Origin: Takakia lepidozioides
Lineage: Eukaryota; Streptophyta; Takakiopsida; Takakiales; Takakiaceae
DNA length: 64,000 nucleotides
Direction: 5' to 3'
Assembly (NCBI GenBank): GCA_030704615.1
Contig: CM060731.1
Coordinates: 40,426,001 to 40,490,000 of the forward strand
The notes below the pieces were generated by a model that worked only from the letters and a program-made list of their open reading frames with translations, made no database searches and was not told where the DNA came from. The translations under genes and the position numbers were made by a program. Shown here piece after piece: positions 11,395 to 25,874 of this stretch (its first letter is position 1; each line of letters starts with the position of its first letter).

Positions 11395-12773
11395 CTTGTT
11401 TCTCTCGGCTTTCGGCAAAACAGGGGCTGTGTGGATCATATCTTCACTCTAAGCCAGATTATTCAGGGAAGGAAAAAAGAAGGGAAACCCACTTATGTTT
11501 TTTTCCTGGATGTCAGCAAATGTGCAGTGGTAGCATTCAACGACAGAGGAGAGGGAGGAAGTGATCTTGTGGCAGTGGGGTAGCCAAGAGATCCCGGTCC
11601 TCCCTTCCTACACTTACCTGGGCGTTGAGTTTTCCTCCGTTTGTAGTTAGGATGCACATATCCGGAAAGTTGTTCAAACTGGCAAGGGCAAAGCTCTGGG
11701 GCTCACTAATTTTTTCCACTGCAGAGGGGTCATCTCTGAGGTTAAGAAAACCATGCTTTGTCGTGTTATTAGACCTGCCTTGGAGTACGGATCTGCTATA
11801 TGGGTTGATAACTCCAACCAGGCTAAGTCTCTAGAATCCATTCAAGTGGGGGTGCTTAAGGAGTGTATGTCAGCATGCTCCAAAACAGCCAATGTGGCTG
11901 TTCGGGATGAGTTTGGCATTCCATCCTTAAGCTCCCGACGAGATGAATTCAAGGTCAGATGGTGGGGTCAGCTGCAACATATGCCCAACACCAGATATCC
12001 TAAGTTCATCGACTCTATATCTTGGAAACAGGACCGCCCTGTCAAACAGGCTAAGTCCTGGCAGAAGAGAGTACAAAAGATTCTCAAGGACCTGGATCTG
12101 GATCCGCAAGTCTTGACCCTGTTGGATAAATCTGCCTTAGAGGCTGTAGTGTCTGAGGCCATGTCTGTTGCCATGAGATTGTCTGATGAAAATGAAGTTA
12201 GGCAGAGAACTTCCCTGAACTTGTTTCCAGTCAGTGACATGGGGGTGGACATCTTGGATGACCTCAAGGGTCTACCCACTCTCGGCACTAGACTGAAATT
12301 TAAACTCAGGGCAGGAAGCCTACCGTTGAACAACAAACAGAAGCAGAGAGGAAAGGGAGAGTGCAATTGTCCGTTCTGTGGGCAATCTGAAGACAGTATT
12401 CATTTTCTGATACGCTGTCCGGGGTTCTCTCACCAAAGAGAGGCTCTCTTCAATTTTATCAAGGGAATTGTGCTTGTACCCCTGTTTACCAACTTTGAAA
12501 GTCTCGAGGCTGAGCCAAAAGCCCAGGCCCTCCTAAGGCCTAGTTTTTGGGCAAATCACACACAGCAGATTGATGCTTGTGTGAAGGGTTTTCTAGAGGA
12601 TATCTGGAAAACCCGGATTAATTCCTTATACGATGGTAAGTCTTACTACCAACGTCAGCCCCTGACGGAGGTAGGTTCTGTTCCTTTTGTTCCCGCTCAA
12701 ACTGGGCGCGGGGTCAATGGCCACAAGGCTACGGCAAACAACGTCTTATGAGTACAATCTCTTGTTTCTCTCG
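11395..12773 (+). mobile_element. 5'-truncated LINE with 13-bp target-site duplication
   Basis: The element body is about 11408-12760. It opens within the reverse transcriptase (FRQNRGCVDHIF...YVFFLDVSK), has an internal deletion near 11520 and resumes at the end of the RT (PSYTYLGVEF; a stop near 11633). An open frame of about 330 residues from 11753 ends at 12751. That frame carries a LINE-type CCHC motif, CNCPFCGQSEDSIHFLIRC (about residues 205-225). The 3' end is GAGTACAATCT with no poly(A). CTTGTTTCTCTCG occurs immediately before (11395-11407) and immediately after (12761-12773), a perfect target-site duplication that fixes both boundaries. A second tandem copy of the target word lies at 11381. 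Confidence 0.9.
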
Positions 12774-13802
12774 TGGCTTCACCAGCGTGAGGTACGCCCT
12801 CTCTGAGGGAAAGGCCCCCCTGCAGGCAGGGTCTGTGTCTGGCATGGCTAATCCTGGTTAATAGGCCAGTGCAAGTTGATGCTGCAGCTTAGCCTTCCAG
12901 AACCCCCTCCCTGTCCCTCTTCACCTTCCTGTTCTGATTAATCCCACCTCGGAGAGCATGCCCCTGCATCATAACACGAAAGATCAATGCGCTTACCCAT
13001 GTGCTGTTCAGAACGAGGGCCCTATGAGTAATTTGCTTATCTAGAGCGAGCAGCAAGACAAGTGTATTGACTCAGACAGCGCAAGTGCAGAATGGCCCAC
13101 ATCGAGTCACCTGGACAATATATTGGAGTAGCGAAGAAATAGACCAACAACTGCTGCTGCTCCCCGAAGATCAAATCGGTTGTACAGTGAGATAGATTCT
13201 GCAGGTTTGCACCTCGCGCTGTAGTTGGTCAACAAATTTGCCACTTCTTCGCTTCTGTGCTAGCTACATAATCTAGATGAATTCAGACCAACCGAGAAGA
13301 ATTAACCCAGAAAGAGGTCAGCTTCTGCCCCTCTCTTGTACGGTGCTTAGTTGTACAATCTGGATGACAGCCAGGCTAGCTTTGTATGACCAATCTGTAC
13401 TTTTGCAGCACATAATGGATAGCAAGTTGGTTGGGGCGTAATGACAGTAGGTTGCTTCCTTGCCTCAGTGTCTATTGCCATGATCAATGTTGTTCATCGT
13501 GCAACAGAGATTTATACAGAACCTCGGCGCCTGACTGTTCCTGTATATGTGGCAGGTGCACACATACTTTCGGGAAATGTGTTTGAACCACGGGCACTCA
13601 GTGAGCTCCTTCCAGATTTACCCAGGTTTTGCAGCGAGTGAGGTAACCCCCTTTTCTTTTGTTCACCATTCTGTGGGTTATTGTATTGGCAGAATTGATT
13701 TTCACCCTGTTGTGAGGGGTCTCCGCACTGTTCATTTCCAAGAAGTTGTATTGTGGGATGGTAGGATAGCTGCAGGTGGAGCTGAATAAGGTGCTTATGC
13801 AG
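12774..13802. other. Intergenic, no gene seen
   Basis: I find no recognised motifs. Several AG|GT-like sites and a short frame at 13441-13641 occur, which might include an upstream exon of the gene at 13803, but phase and homology cannot be shown. Confidence 0.45.
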
Positions 13803-14425
13803 GTTTTGTACGAGGGTGTTCCTCTTTTCGCTGTGTGTCAGGGAATCTTGAACAATGTTGACTGGCGAGAGGAGGTATGTGAGCAGCCATCCCCCCGTCT
13901 CTTCCATCCTCTCCTTCAGGGGCTCTCTCGTTCATAGTTTCTGGCTACTCCACGTGGCACTGCATTCTGGCTGTCTTCACTTGAAAGTCAACCTGGGTTC
14001 AAGTCGATTAGACACGTAATCAAAGCTACATAATAATTCTCGCACATAACTGTACCCATCTCTTCGATTGATTGTACATGTACATGCATGTAGCTTATTT
14101 CTATGATTGATTAATGAAAAATCCATTAAAAAAATCCTTTGTAGGTTTGGCGATCTAGGAATGATTTTAGTGAAGTTGTGACTCGAAAAGTGACTCTAGG
14201 ATTGTTGAGTTTTTGTACGAGGGCAAGAATGTTGGAAGACATGGTTCTTGTTCTACAAGTGCTGACCAAAGTCCCCTGGAAACCCTTCAATCGATTTGGT
14301 TACCATGATCTCGATGCAACAGAAAGAATTTTTGAAATTGGTGTGAAAGACAACAATGTTGCCAAAGCCATTGCCAAAGCAATCTACCCTCTAATCCCAT
14401 GGCCCTTCTCTTTTGCTTTCCTAGT
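13803..14425 (+). CDS. Two exons of an unrecognised gene
   Basis: The exon at 13803-13874 (VLYEGVPLFAVCQGILNN...) is bounded by TGCAG and GAGGAG|GTATGT. The next exon starts at 14145 after TTTGTAG, also in phase 0 (VWRSRNDFSEVVTRK...LEDMVLVLQVLTKVPWKPF) and stays open to about 14425. The splice signals, matching phase and protein-like composition support real coding sequence. I do not recognise the family; the C-terminal part looks helical and globular. The 3' end is unclear: no good donor is visible before the stop at 14457-14459. It could be a terminal or fragmented gene. Confidence 0.4.
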
Positions 14426-14599
14426 GTCTCCACCCCCTCTTCTTGCCCTTTGTCTTTAACAATAAGGCCGCCCGGGTTGATCACGGTCTCCCACATGCAA
14501 GATAGACCTATTATATTGTAGCACAGAAGAAGGACTAAAAAGATTTGCAACAATGGATCCATTCAGCTTGGCCTCTGTCATGACCTTTGCAAAGACACA

Positions 14600-15530
14600 G
14601 AAAAGGCAATATTGCGATTCCCCGCCGTCGCAGACCTGTTGGGGCATCGCAATACCGTCGCAAGGCGACCCATGGAGGTCGCAACCCCCTACATTTACAA
14701 TATCTATGATTGCGGATTTTTCCTACGCAATGATTTTTTTTTTAGCTCTATTTTGTTCTGTGAATGCAAACCCCAGACCACTACATCTATGGAAAAAATT
14801 GGACCAAACGAAAAAAAAAAAAAAAAAACAAAGAGTTTCCTTCACTCACTATTGCGGAACTCTATTTGGAGAGTGCATGAAGTTGAAAAGAATTCAACTT
14901 CGGAGTGCAAATGAGGGAAGAAAATATGGTTTTCAGTCCAAATGATTTTTGTTCACTCCCAAAATTTGCACACGCATTGCAAACGCTGTCATTAAGCATA
15001 TGGTCCAATAGTTTGCACGGATGTAGTGGTGCAAGGGTCGAATTCAGAGAACAAAACACAACAATTTTTTTTTTAATTACGTAGCAGCAATCCCCAATCC
15101 TAGACCCCCAGGCAAGAGGGCACTTGCGACGCCCCAGCAGGCTTGCGACTGCGGGGAATTGCAACGTCGCCATTGTGGCATTGCTGCAACGTTGGGATGT
15201 CGCAAACCCCAGCGCGAGCTGGCTCAGCCCTCCCCACGCGCCTAAGTGTGAGGGGGTGTTGTTGCGATTCCCGGGCGTCGCAGCCTTGCGGGAGCGTCGT
15301 AGAAGGCACGTGCGACGCCCGGGCGTCGCAACCCCCAGCTTGCTGGCGGGTCATGCCCTAACTGCAGCGACGTACCTGAATCGCAAGCTGGCGAAGCGTC
15401 ACCGGAGCGGCGCTGCGGCGACGCGCAGACGTCGCTATTTCCGGGCCGGGCGCCTACGCGGCGCAGCAGTCACAGGAGGGTCGTTGCGTCTGGCGCGCTC
15501 GGGGTCCCGGCGTCGCTAATCCCCCCTAAA
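14600..15530. repeat. TGCGACG...CGTCGCA palindrome clusters
   Basis: Words TTGCGAC and GTCGCAA recur in both orientations at 14605-14690 and 15120-15520. The best example, 15311-15330, is a perfect 20-bp palindrome (TGCGACGCCC plus its complement). The GC-rich half (15120-15525) has long open frames on both strands that arise from this composition. Between the two clusters, 14.70-15.10 kb is AT-rich with no gene seen. Confidence 0.8.
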
Positions 15531-17507
15531 CGTAGTAGTGTTGCTGCTTTCATTCTAGATATTAGGCCTGGTGTCACACCACTTCGGATGGACACGGTCA
15601 TTTTCATCAAACCCATAATCCAACTCAAGCAGATGTCTGATTCTCAAATGAGATATCATGATCAGCTTTAGGATACAATGTTCAGTTAACTGAAACTTTG
15701 ATCTATGGGTCGAATGATGATGTTCAAGCAAAGATGTTAAACTTCAAATGTTCTAGTGGGGTTTTAGTCGCAATCACTCTTCTGGAAAGAAACAGAAGAA
15801 CTTATCACTTCAACCATGTGATTTTGTAGGGAAGAATCAATAGTGGCTTATGTCGTCGACATCTCTCATGCTCCTCTCATGTTCTCTCATCCTTTAAGTC
15901 AACAATTCAGTGTGAGACTGGTCAATAATCCACCGTCTTCCAATGGAAAGTGATGCACATGGCTATTAAACGTCTCCTAAGCAACATTAATCCTCACACA
16001 CACCTCCCAGTCTCTCTCTCCCCATGGACGACAAGTCCAGAAAGTGGGGAGCCTGTAGTGGAAGCCTGTAGTTTTAAAAGTGATCTGTCATAAGAAAGAC
16101 CAATAAACAATGGGCGAGAATTAAGGAATCATTTGCAAATTTTGGTATGTTAGTTTGAGAAAACTATAACATCTCCTCCCGAACCCTCAAGAAGCACCAT
16201 ACCCAAAATCAAAGATGATCAATATCTGCTATCCGGGGTCTCCGCCTGCAATATGAAAGAGAAAATAATATGAAGATGCAAGGACCGTGGGTATTTATCC
16301 CAATGATATCCTCGCCTATGCAATTGAAGGATTGAAATTGTATGCATGAGAGAGAACATCAGTATCAAACATATTGGTTTATGGGGTAGTTGGACCATGA
16401 GATGCTCATGACATACGAATGTCCGGTCGTTGACGGTCAAAAAATGGTTTCTTCATATGATCTATTCAAGTGTAATCATAAGTTTGATGAAAATGTTAGT
16501 TGATTTTCAGTATTAGAGAGCAAGTCTCCAAATATAAAAACGATGCCCAATATTGGACAAAAAAGATTTGACACAATTGAAAGCTGAAGGTAATACCATA
16601 AAAAACATAAAAAAAATTGCATGTAGTGTTGTTACGGTGTAGTATAATACATAGCGACAAGAAGTCTCAATACATGTCAACACATGGACTACTACTTTAT
16701 GCTTCCACGTCTTACTCATCACATGTTTATAAGCCGACTATACTCATAAATCTTCCCACGAATTTAAGTGAAAATCGCAATGTGAATTTTTGCTATTTTA
16801 ATATTTAACATCATAACTACTTGAATGAAGATGAAATGGCAATAGCTCCTACATAAACCACTAAAAGACTCATAGCAAAGGAGTCATGACTTAAGAAAAC
16901 GAGTAAACATGAAATGCTCGGAGAAACAGAAAAAAATCTCGTGGTTATTTTATTAGATCCCTTTTATCATTTGCTATAACAATGAAAAAATGTCCTCTTC
17001 AGCTTCACCGGAATTTGACAAGACAGATATCAATTGGAAGCATATCGGGGCTTGCACGAAGACTACATTACACTATCATAGATAGAGCCTCAATTCATTA
17101 GCTATGCACTCCCTCTGGGTGTCACTCTGCATAGAACTTCCCGTCTCTATCTTCATTTTTATGAAACACCCCACTATTAGGGTTTTGATACATGTGCACT
17201 GTCTGCGACTGACTCCTCTTTCTACTCCCCTCTGGGCACTGGTTTCTTTCCCGAGGGCATTCGTTTGGTTACTGACCTTTGGTGTCTTCATCACGGTTCG
17301 CTGTGTGTCTAGGCCTCATGGTAACCTTCGAACATGTAAGGATTTCAAAAAATTTCCCTTCAATAATCTTTAATAAAGCTCTAAAGGGCTTCCTCCCCCT
17401 CTCCCCCCCCCCCCCCCAAAAAAAAGAAAAAAGAGTTCGGCTGTCGAAAAGAGTTGAATGCTACCAATAGAATATTTGTCTTTTCATACTAGAGAAATGG
17501 TCGAGCA
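15531..17507. other. Intergenic AT-rich DNA
   Basis: No coding or RNA feature could be supported. A poly-C run followed by poly-A lies near 17400-17425. Open frames are short and AT-driven. Confidence 0.55.
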
Positions 17508-17795
17508 GGGACGATTCTGCCCTGTAAGCAGCACTGGGTGAGCCCGCAGCCCTTTCACTGGCGTTAACAGTGTCTGTGGCATAATTCGGGGACGATTCTG
17601 CCTTGTAAGCGGCACTGGGTGAGCCCACGGCCCTTTCACTAGCGTTAGCCTGCGGTGTATTTGGACCGCAAGCATAATCGGCAATATTGGGCTGATTCTG
17701 CTTCACAATATTCCTCAAGATAGCGGTGTATTTGGACCGCAAGCACAATCGGCAATATTGGGCCGATTCTGCTTCACAATATTCCTCAAGATAGG
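17508..17795. repeat. Two adjacent tandem duplications
   Basis: Unit one (GGGACGATTCTGCC...GCGTTA, spaced 84 bp) occurs at about 17508 and 17592. Unit two, about 72 bp beginning GCGGTGTATTTGGACCGCAA, occurs at about 17651 and 17723 with only a couple of differences. On the minus strand unit one reads as a repeated peptide NASERAxGSPSAAYxAESS, but no gene context is seen. Confidence 0.85.
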
Positions 17796-18199
17796 GCCCA
17801 GGGCATGGGCCGGAGGCATCTTGCAGGCAACGTGTCTGATCTCGCCCTTAGGGGAAGGGAGGGCACACTCCAATGCCAAAGAGATTCCTCCTATTACTGG
17901 GGTTTAACCTAAAAGAGTTTGGAGCTCTAGCAGATGAAAAACGTCTTGTTATTTATTATGGGCACCATCCTCTATCCTTTGTATGACATCAATTCCCAAA
18001 CATCCCGCCTCAATTACCAGTTATCTGCTTTACTCCAATTTCTCTAATTGTTTTGGGAAGGGCCCAAAAAAAGGGCCACACACTCAACACTGTGGCATTT
18101 CTCTGATTTTTGCCTGTTGGCGTGGAATTTCCAGGGTTCGCAAGGGGAAGTATGATCCTAATGTCCCGTCATTTTTATTTTTTTCTTTAATTTAAAAAG

Positions 18200-18405
18200 G
18201 GAAACACCTGGGAGCGACAGCTCACAAATCAGGCCCCTTAATAATAGTGAGGAGAAAATAACCTCTTTCATTTATGCGCCATGAGGCGTAGGAATGGGCA
18301 CCACCCAGGAACAATACCACACCCGTCAAGTAGCAGGATTTGACCCCAGAATCGTCTGGGTCGCACTCAGTGCACTTAACCAACTGAGCTACTGACTGTT
18401 GGTAA
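18200..18405 (-). mobile_element. tRNA-derived SINE
   Basis: On the minus strand, 18372-18391 reads TAGCTCAGTTGGTTAAGTGC, an excellent RNA polymerase III A box, and 18336-18346 reads GGGTCAAATCC, a B-box-like motif at tRNA spacing. The two ends can pair like an acceptor stem, but the anticodon arm is not tRNA-like and a body of about 130 bp follows. This is the architecture of a tRNA-headed SINE. The 3' tail boundary is approximate. Confidence 0.65.
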
Positions 18406-18952
18406 TTTTTCCAAATTCATTTTTTCCAGAAACAGATGAGGATTTTTGAGTCTCAGCTGGGGATCTGGGGTCAACATTTTTCGAAAAGTCACACTGGTCT
18501 CCGACATTTCCGTCCACACCGAGTAACTTAAAATTCATTAGGCTCAGCTGACTAACCCCCGCAATCCATCAAACAGAAGTGAATGGAATATTCTCTTTAC
18601 AGAGTTAGGGGTGCCCATGAAAGGAAGGAAGGATGAGGGTCTCATCTATCCATCCATCCCAGTCAGCAGCGTTGACGGGAGGGAGAGAGCGGAGGGTGGG
18701 TGGGAGAGCGCGGGTTTGGTTAGAGGGGGCGTTAAGACTGAAGACCGACAAGCCGCAGTACCGAACGTTTGTCTTGCCAAGCAGCCATGGCGGATTGCAC
18801 CGTGCACATGCCTTCTTCAGGAGACCCACAAGGTGCAAAGCTCGCAAAACAATTCTGGGAGTCTGGGGGATGGCAGGGACTGTCTATGATATTCTGGGAT
18901 TGGAGTGCAGGGAGGGGTAGGGCAGGAGGGTGGTGAAAGAGAGAGAGGAAGG
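18406..18952 (+). promoter_or_regulatory. Upstream region of the RUS2-like gene
   Basis: Leader or promoter DNA between the SINE and the RUS2 start. No TATA box or other motif stands out. It is purine-rich near the start codon (GAGAGAGAGGAAGG just before ATG), and a non-ATG extension of the frame reaches back to 18905. Confidence 0.35.
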
Positions 18953-20428
18953 ATGGTGCAGGTGAAATGTTGGGGGTTAGAGAAGGACAGGGGAGTTTGC
19001 TCAGACAGGATTGCGCCCGTGCATCCAGTGATGTTGCAGAATTTGACCAAGTCTGTGAGCAGCAGAACCAACAGGAGGGGGGCTCCGACCCGTGTTGATA
19101 CTTGGGATGAGGGGATGCAGTCTAGTGGTGAGGAGAGGAGCAATCCCGGGATGGAGGGAGAGGTAGTGTGTAGAGAGAGGGCTGGGGGTGTGCAGTGGAA
19201 GTATGTGAAGAGCGGAGGGCAGCGGGGGGGGATGCGGGTTGTGCATGCGCAGGAGCAGTGGGATCCGGTGGCTGAGTTGGTTACATTTGTGAAGTCTTAC
19301 ATGGTGCCGGAAGGGTATCCGGAGAGTGTGTCGCCAGCGTACACTCCATACATGCAGTGGCGTGCCGTGCAGTACTTCTTTGGAGGGGCGATGAGTGTGT
19401 TCACGACACGGTCTCTGCTGCATGCACTGGGGGTGTCTCGTGGGGGTGCCACATCTTCTGCGGTGGCTGTCAACTGGGTGATCAAGGATGGGGCGGGGCG
19501 GATTGGAAAGATGCTGTTTGCTCGGCATGGCAAGAAGTTTGATTGTGATCTGAAGCAGCTGCGGTTTGCTGGAGCTATGTTGATGCAGCTCGGCGCTGGG
19601 GTGGAACTGGCGACCATGGTGGTGCCGCACCTGTTCTTACCGCTAGCGTGTGCTGCGAACGTGGCCAAGAATGTGGCAGCAGTCACGTCGACGTCAACGC
19701 GTGCCCCTATATACAAAGCTTTTGCTCGACGGGAGAATATCGGAGATGTGACTGCGAAAGGGGAGTGTATCAGTAATATTGCTGATCTCATGGGTACAGG
19801 TCTTGGGATATTTATCTCGAAGCAAAATCCGTCGCTAGTGGCCACCTTCTGTGTTCTTTCTTGTGGGTATATAGTGTCTTCTTTCAATGAGGTCAAAGCA
19901 GTCCGAATGCCTACGTTGAACCGTGCCAGGTTTGAGGTGGCTGTGCATTCCTTCCTCGATACTGGGCAGGTGCCGTCGCTTGAAGAGGCAAATCAGAAAG
20001 AGGTCATTTTTTTTCCTCCTTGGGCACAAGAAAGACCAGTGGAGATCGGTGCTCGTGTGTCTCAGGCTTTCACGAACTCGCAAGAGTTCACGAAAGTCCA
20101 CGAAATTTTTCGGAAAGAGAAGTATTTGGTAACCTACCGCCCCACCCGGAGGCGTGCTTACGCTGTGATCAAGGACTCTGCCACATCCGATGATGTGCTC
20201 CGAGCTGCTTTTCAAGCGCATTTGGTGGTGCATCTTCTGAGGCGAGCACCCAAGGCAGGGCAACAGATGGATGCGGAAAGGAAGACAATTAAGGTAGAAA
20301 CATTGCTGGAGGAGAGCTGCCAACGCACTCATGCTTTGTACGAGGATTTCAAACTGCAAGCCATTTCCAAAGGCTGGCTTGTAGGAGAGTCGCTGCTGAA
20401 TCCAGGAGACGCAAGGCTGTCTGTATGA
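18953..20428 (+). CDS. RUS2: Root UVB sensitive 2 / WXR1-like protein (DUF647)
   Basis: One uninterrupted frame of 491 residues from ATG 18953. The DUF647/RUS signature is clear: PYMQWRAVQYFFGGAMSVFT (about residue 130), a VNWVIKDGAGRIGKMLFA block, FDCDLKQLRFAGAM, PLACAANVAKNVAAVTSTST, and NIGDVTAKGECISNIADLMG. The C-terminus LLNPGDARLSV matches the RUS2/WXR1 subgroup as I know it. RUS1 and RUS2 act together in early seedling UV-B responses and auxin transport in plants; the biochemical activity is unresolved. The first ~95 residues are low-complexity and unconserved, and no clear transit peptide is visible. It is intronless while neighbouring genes are intron-rich, so a retrocopy is possible. 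Family assignment is firm, subgroup fairly firm. Confidence 0.9.
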   Translation: MVQVKCWGLEKDRGVCSDRIAPVHPVMLQNLTKSVSSRTNRRGAPTRVDTWDEGMQSSGEERSNPGMEGEVVCRERAGGVQWKYVKSGGQRGGMRVVHAQEQWDPVAELVTFVKSYMVPEGYPESVSPAYTPYMQWRAVQYFFGGAMSVFTTRSLLHALGVSRGGATSSAVAVNWVIKDGAGRIGKMLFARHGKKFDCDLKQLRFAGAMLMQLGAGVELATMVVPHLFLPLACAANVAKNVAAVTSTSTRAPIYKAFARRENIGDVTAKGECISNIADLMGTGLGIFISKQNPSLVATFCVLSCGYIVSSFNEVKAVRMPTLNRARFEVAVHSFLDTGQVPSLEEANQKEVIFFPPWAQERPVEIGARVSQAFTNSQEFTKVHEIFRKEKYLVTYRPTRRRAYAVIKDSATSDDVLRAAFQAHLVVHLLRRAPKAGQQMDAERKTIKVETLLEESCQRTHALYEDFKLQAISKGWLVGESLLNPGDARLSV

Positions 20429-21829
20429 TACATTTTTGTAGGTTGAAACAGTTTTGTTTCCTTAGTTGATTACCTAGTGTGCTACATCTGTTCCTGTCAT
20501 TTCATTATGATGTTGCGGGAAGCCTCCAAAATAATGGAGGGTTCCAATTGTGCAGAAATCTTCTGTCTTGGGCCCCCAAAGAAAAGAGAAAAACTTCTCG
20601 TTTATTCCCTGAAGAGAAACATCATCGACATGGATATAAAAGCGTTATGCTTCATTGATCAATAAATGTTTGGCCAGAAAGGGCTACTCTGTACAAGATC
20701 TGCTATACCTCACTGGCTCAAGTGGCTTTTGAATTACAGAGGAACTGAAACATCTGAAGGTATGATGATAAGACTTGTTTCTTCTTTGTTCATAGGGGGT
20801 ATGCAGAAGAAACTCATACCTGCTGGACGATACGGAAGAGGGTTCCCCATAAGGTTTTCAAGTCTTAACTATAGCTAGCAATGGATTGTTGGCTGTATGG
20901 TTTGCCGATTCCATCTGTCTTTAATATCTGCAAAACTTGAATGTAGCGATCCAGAGCTATAAGACCCAGTATTCATGTAAGGTAGTCAGGATGCCTCACA
21001 TGGCCAAGCAACAAACCAAACAATATGTTGGTGATCCTGTGGAACTCCAAGCTTGTAGCATCCGAGAGTAAATCAATCTTAAGCAGAAGCAAAACATTTC
21101 GATGCCAAAAGGTAACCGGGCGAGTGCGCTCATTAGGAGGCAGATTCTCAGCAGAGGGGCAACTGTTTGCCATAAGTACCGATTCTTTGCCAGAGTATGG
21201 GTGAAAACTCTACCTTTTTTCAAAGTCCACGGAATCAAGTTTGGTATGGCTTAGAAGAGGGTTTAAAGTACAGTCCACTGAACAACAAATGCATTCTAGT
21301 TTCCAACTTGCAGCAAGGGAACGCATCTGTTCATCAAGAGCATTCTGTGATAGACACCAGTATAACTCAATTGCAGACGGTGGCAGCTTGACTTTTAGCA
21401 GCTGCATCAAAATGACAAAGTATTTTGGGTCCGAATGTTATTGAGATTCTAGAAAGCCACATTCAGTTACACCAAAAAGCTCAAAGAGCTACATTATTTT
21501 CTCTACAAATATCCCAATAACCCAGTTGTTGGCACCCCAGGTCTTCCAGGACCCAAAGTTGTGGAAGGAGAATGCCGCAACAGGCTGCCACAAACCACAC
21601 AGGTTATGTAATTGCCATTCTCCGAGGCCTTCAGAGTTGAGTGTCTAACTTGGTGTGTGCAAAGAAAGAGTGGGAAGGAAGGAGAGGGACAAAGGAAGAA
21701 AGGGGATGGCTATGATACAAGACGAGTGCACATTCTTATCTATTTTCTTTATTTCTTTATTGGCTCTTCTTTGTCCTAAAACTAAATTTATTGGCTTCTC
21801 TTTATTATGTAAGGGGATCTTTCCGTTTC
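20429..21829. other. Intergenic, no gene seen
   Basis: This follows the RUS2 stop. The first few hundred bases probably contain its 3' UTR; AATAAATG at 20661 is a possible polyadenylation signal. No other features are supported. Confidence 0.5.
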
Positions 21830-22010
21830 TTTTTTCCCAAGGGAACACCAGCCCCAGCAAACTTGACCTTGAGGGAAACCTCCTTTTCGGGGCCATGAAG
21901 GCAAACAGAAAGCCTCAGCCAGAAGGAAGAGAGATACAGCATTACAGGGGTTTGAACACGTGACCCACAGGCTCGGACACAGGATCTAACACCACCAGGC
22001 CACAACCCTG
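21830..22010 (-). mobile_element. tRNA-like SINE, plant type
   Basis: On the minus strand 21992-22002 reads TGGCCTGGTGG (A-box-like, typical of plant SINE heads), and 21947-21957 reads GTTCAAACCCC (B-box-like). The downstream body ends in a GGGCTGGTGTTCCCTTGGG phrase followed by an A-rich tail at about 21830. It lies about 230 bp upstream of the IDH start codon, so it may contribute to that promoter. Confidence 0.6.
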
Positions 22011-22235
22011 TTATTGCAATGGCGCAGGAAAAGCTAAGTTCAAGTACCAAAGAAAAAAACAAGAAAATTGCAATTAGAAGGATACATAAGTTACTTGCAA
22101 TTGTTTGTCTCACACCCTTCATCGTCTCTCTCTCTCTCAACTAACCTTGCTTGCTCACTACTTTCTGGTTGGTGGGTTTTGTTCCTCGGTAGTTTTGAAG
22201 CTAGGCCTGGGAGGGTTGATGCAGGGCTTGCTCTG

Positions 22236-25049
<2,814 letters not shown>

Positions 25050-25874
25050 GAAGCGTTTGAAAGGTCCCAAGGATCAAGACATGCTGGCACAGACGTGAAC
25101 TTTGTTGTTACTACCTCCATCTTTGTTGGGGGCATTGGGAAGTGATTCAGCTCCAAACTAATGCCTTTGCTGCCTGGAAATAAGTCCAGTTCATGGGCTT
25201 CACTTTGCCTAAGTATGGTCAGGTCAGGTCAGGTGATGTACAATAAAGACCTTGATTCTCCCAGGACAGCTCTCTTGAGTCATGAAAATAGCCAACCTAG
25301 CCTCATGCACGCCTTGGTTGTGTCTGAGTTGTCGCAATCACTGGGCAGGCATTCCCACAAGTAACAAATATGTGAAGCAAGCTGGCTAGAATATTGCTGC
25401 TGCAACTGACATACTGAGAACACCACCCGGGTGAGACATCAACCCACATTGGGATTCTATATTCCACATTGTGGTGTTATATGGACAGACCTTTTCAGTC
25501 AGGTGCCTGAGTGTACGATGGTAACATGTTTAGCCCTAGGCAACACCCAAAATGGTACCAAAAAAATGTAGAAGAGTAAGTACATTTGTATTGAAGTATA
25601 ATTCCATTCAAGGCAAGTTCGGGGCCGCCCCTCTTACAGCCAATCTTGTTACATGTTATTTTTGTCTAAGCATGGACACACACTAATTTTACATGGCTTC
25701 ACATAGAACCTGGCGACAAAGAATGTGTCTTTCTGTACATGCACGTAATGGTAAGTGGGAATATCACACATGGTGCACGTGGGCTTACCACCCCAGCGGT
25801 ACGCATATAGCTAGTGGTACACAGTTTGCCCATTTTCTACCCTGAATGCGAGAGATGCTCAGTTCTCCCAAAAG
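25050..25874. other. Convergent intergenic spacer between IDH and TCP11
   Basis: It contains the 3' UTRs of both genes. AATAAAG at 25242-25248 is a plausible plus-strand polyadenylation signal. A perfect short tandem TCAGG repeat (GGTCAGGTCAGGTCAGG) lies at 25218-25234. No gene seen. Confidence 0.55.

Noticed and set aside
18330-18400. Functional tRNA gene on the minus strand
   Set aside because: The A box is excellent but the anticodon arm does not fold and the B box is degenerate. The longer body fits a SINE better.
19001-19896. Minus-strand frames of about 200 codons opposite RUS2
   Set aside because: They are antisense shadows of the conserved DUF647 coding strand.
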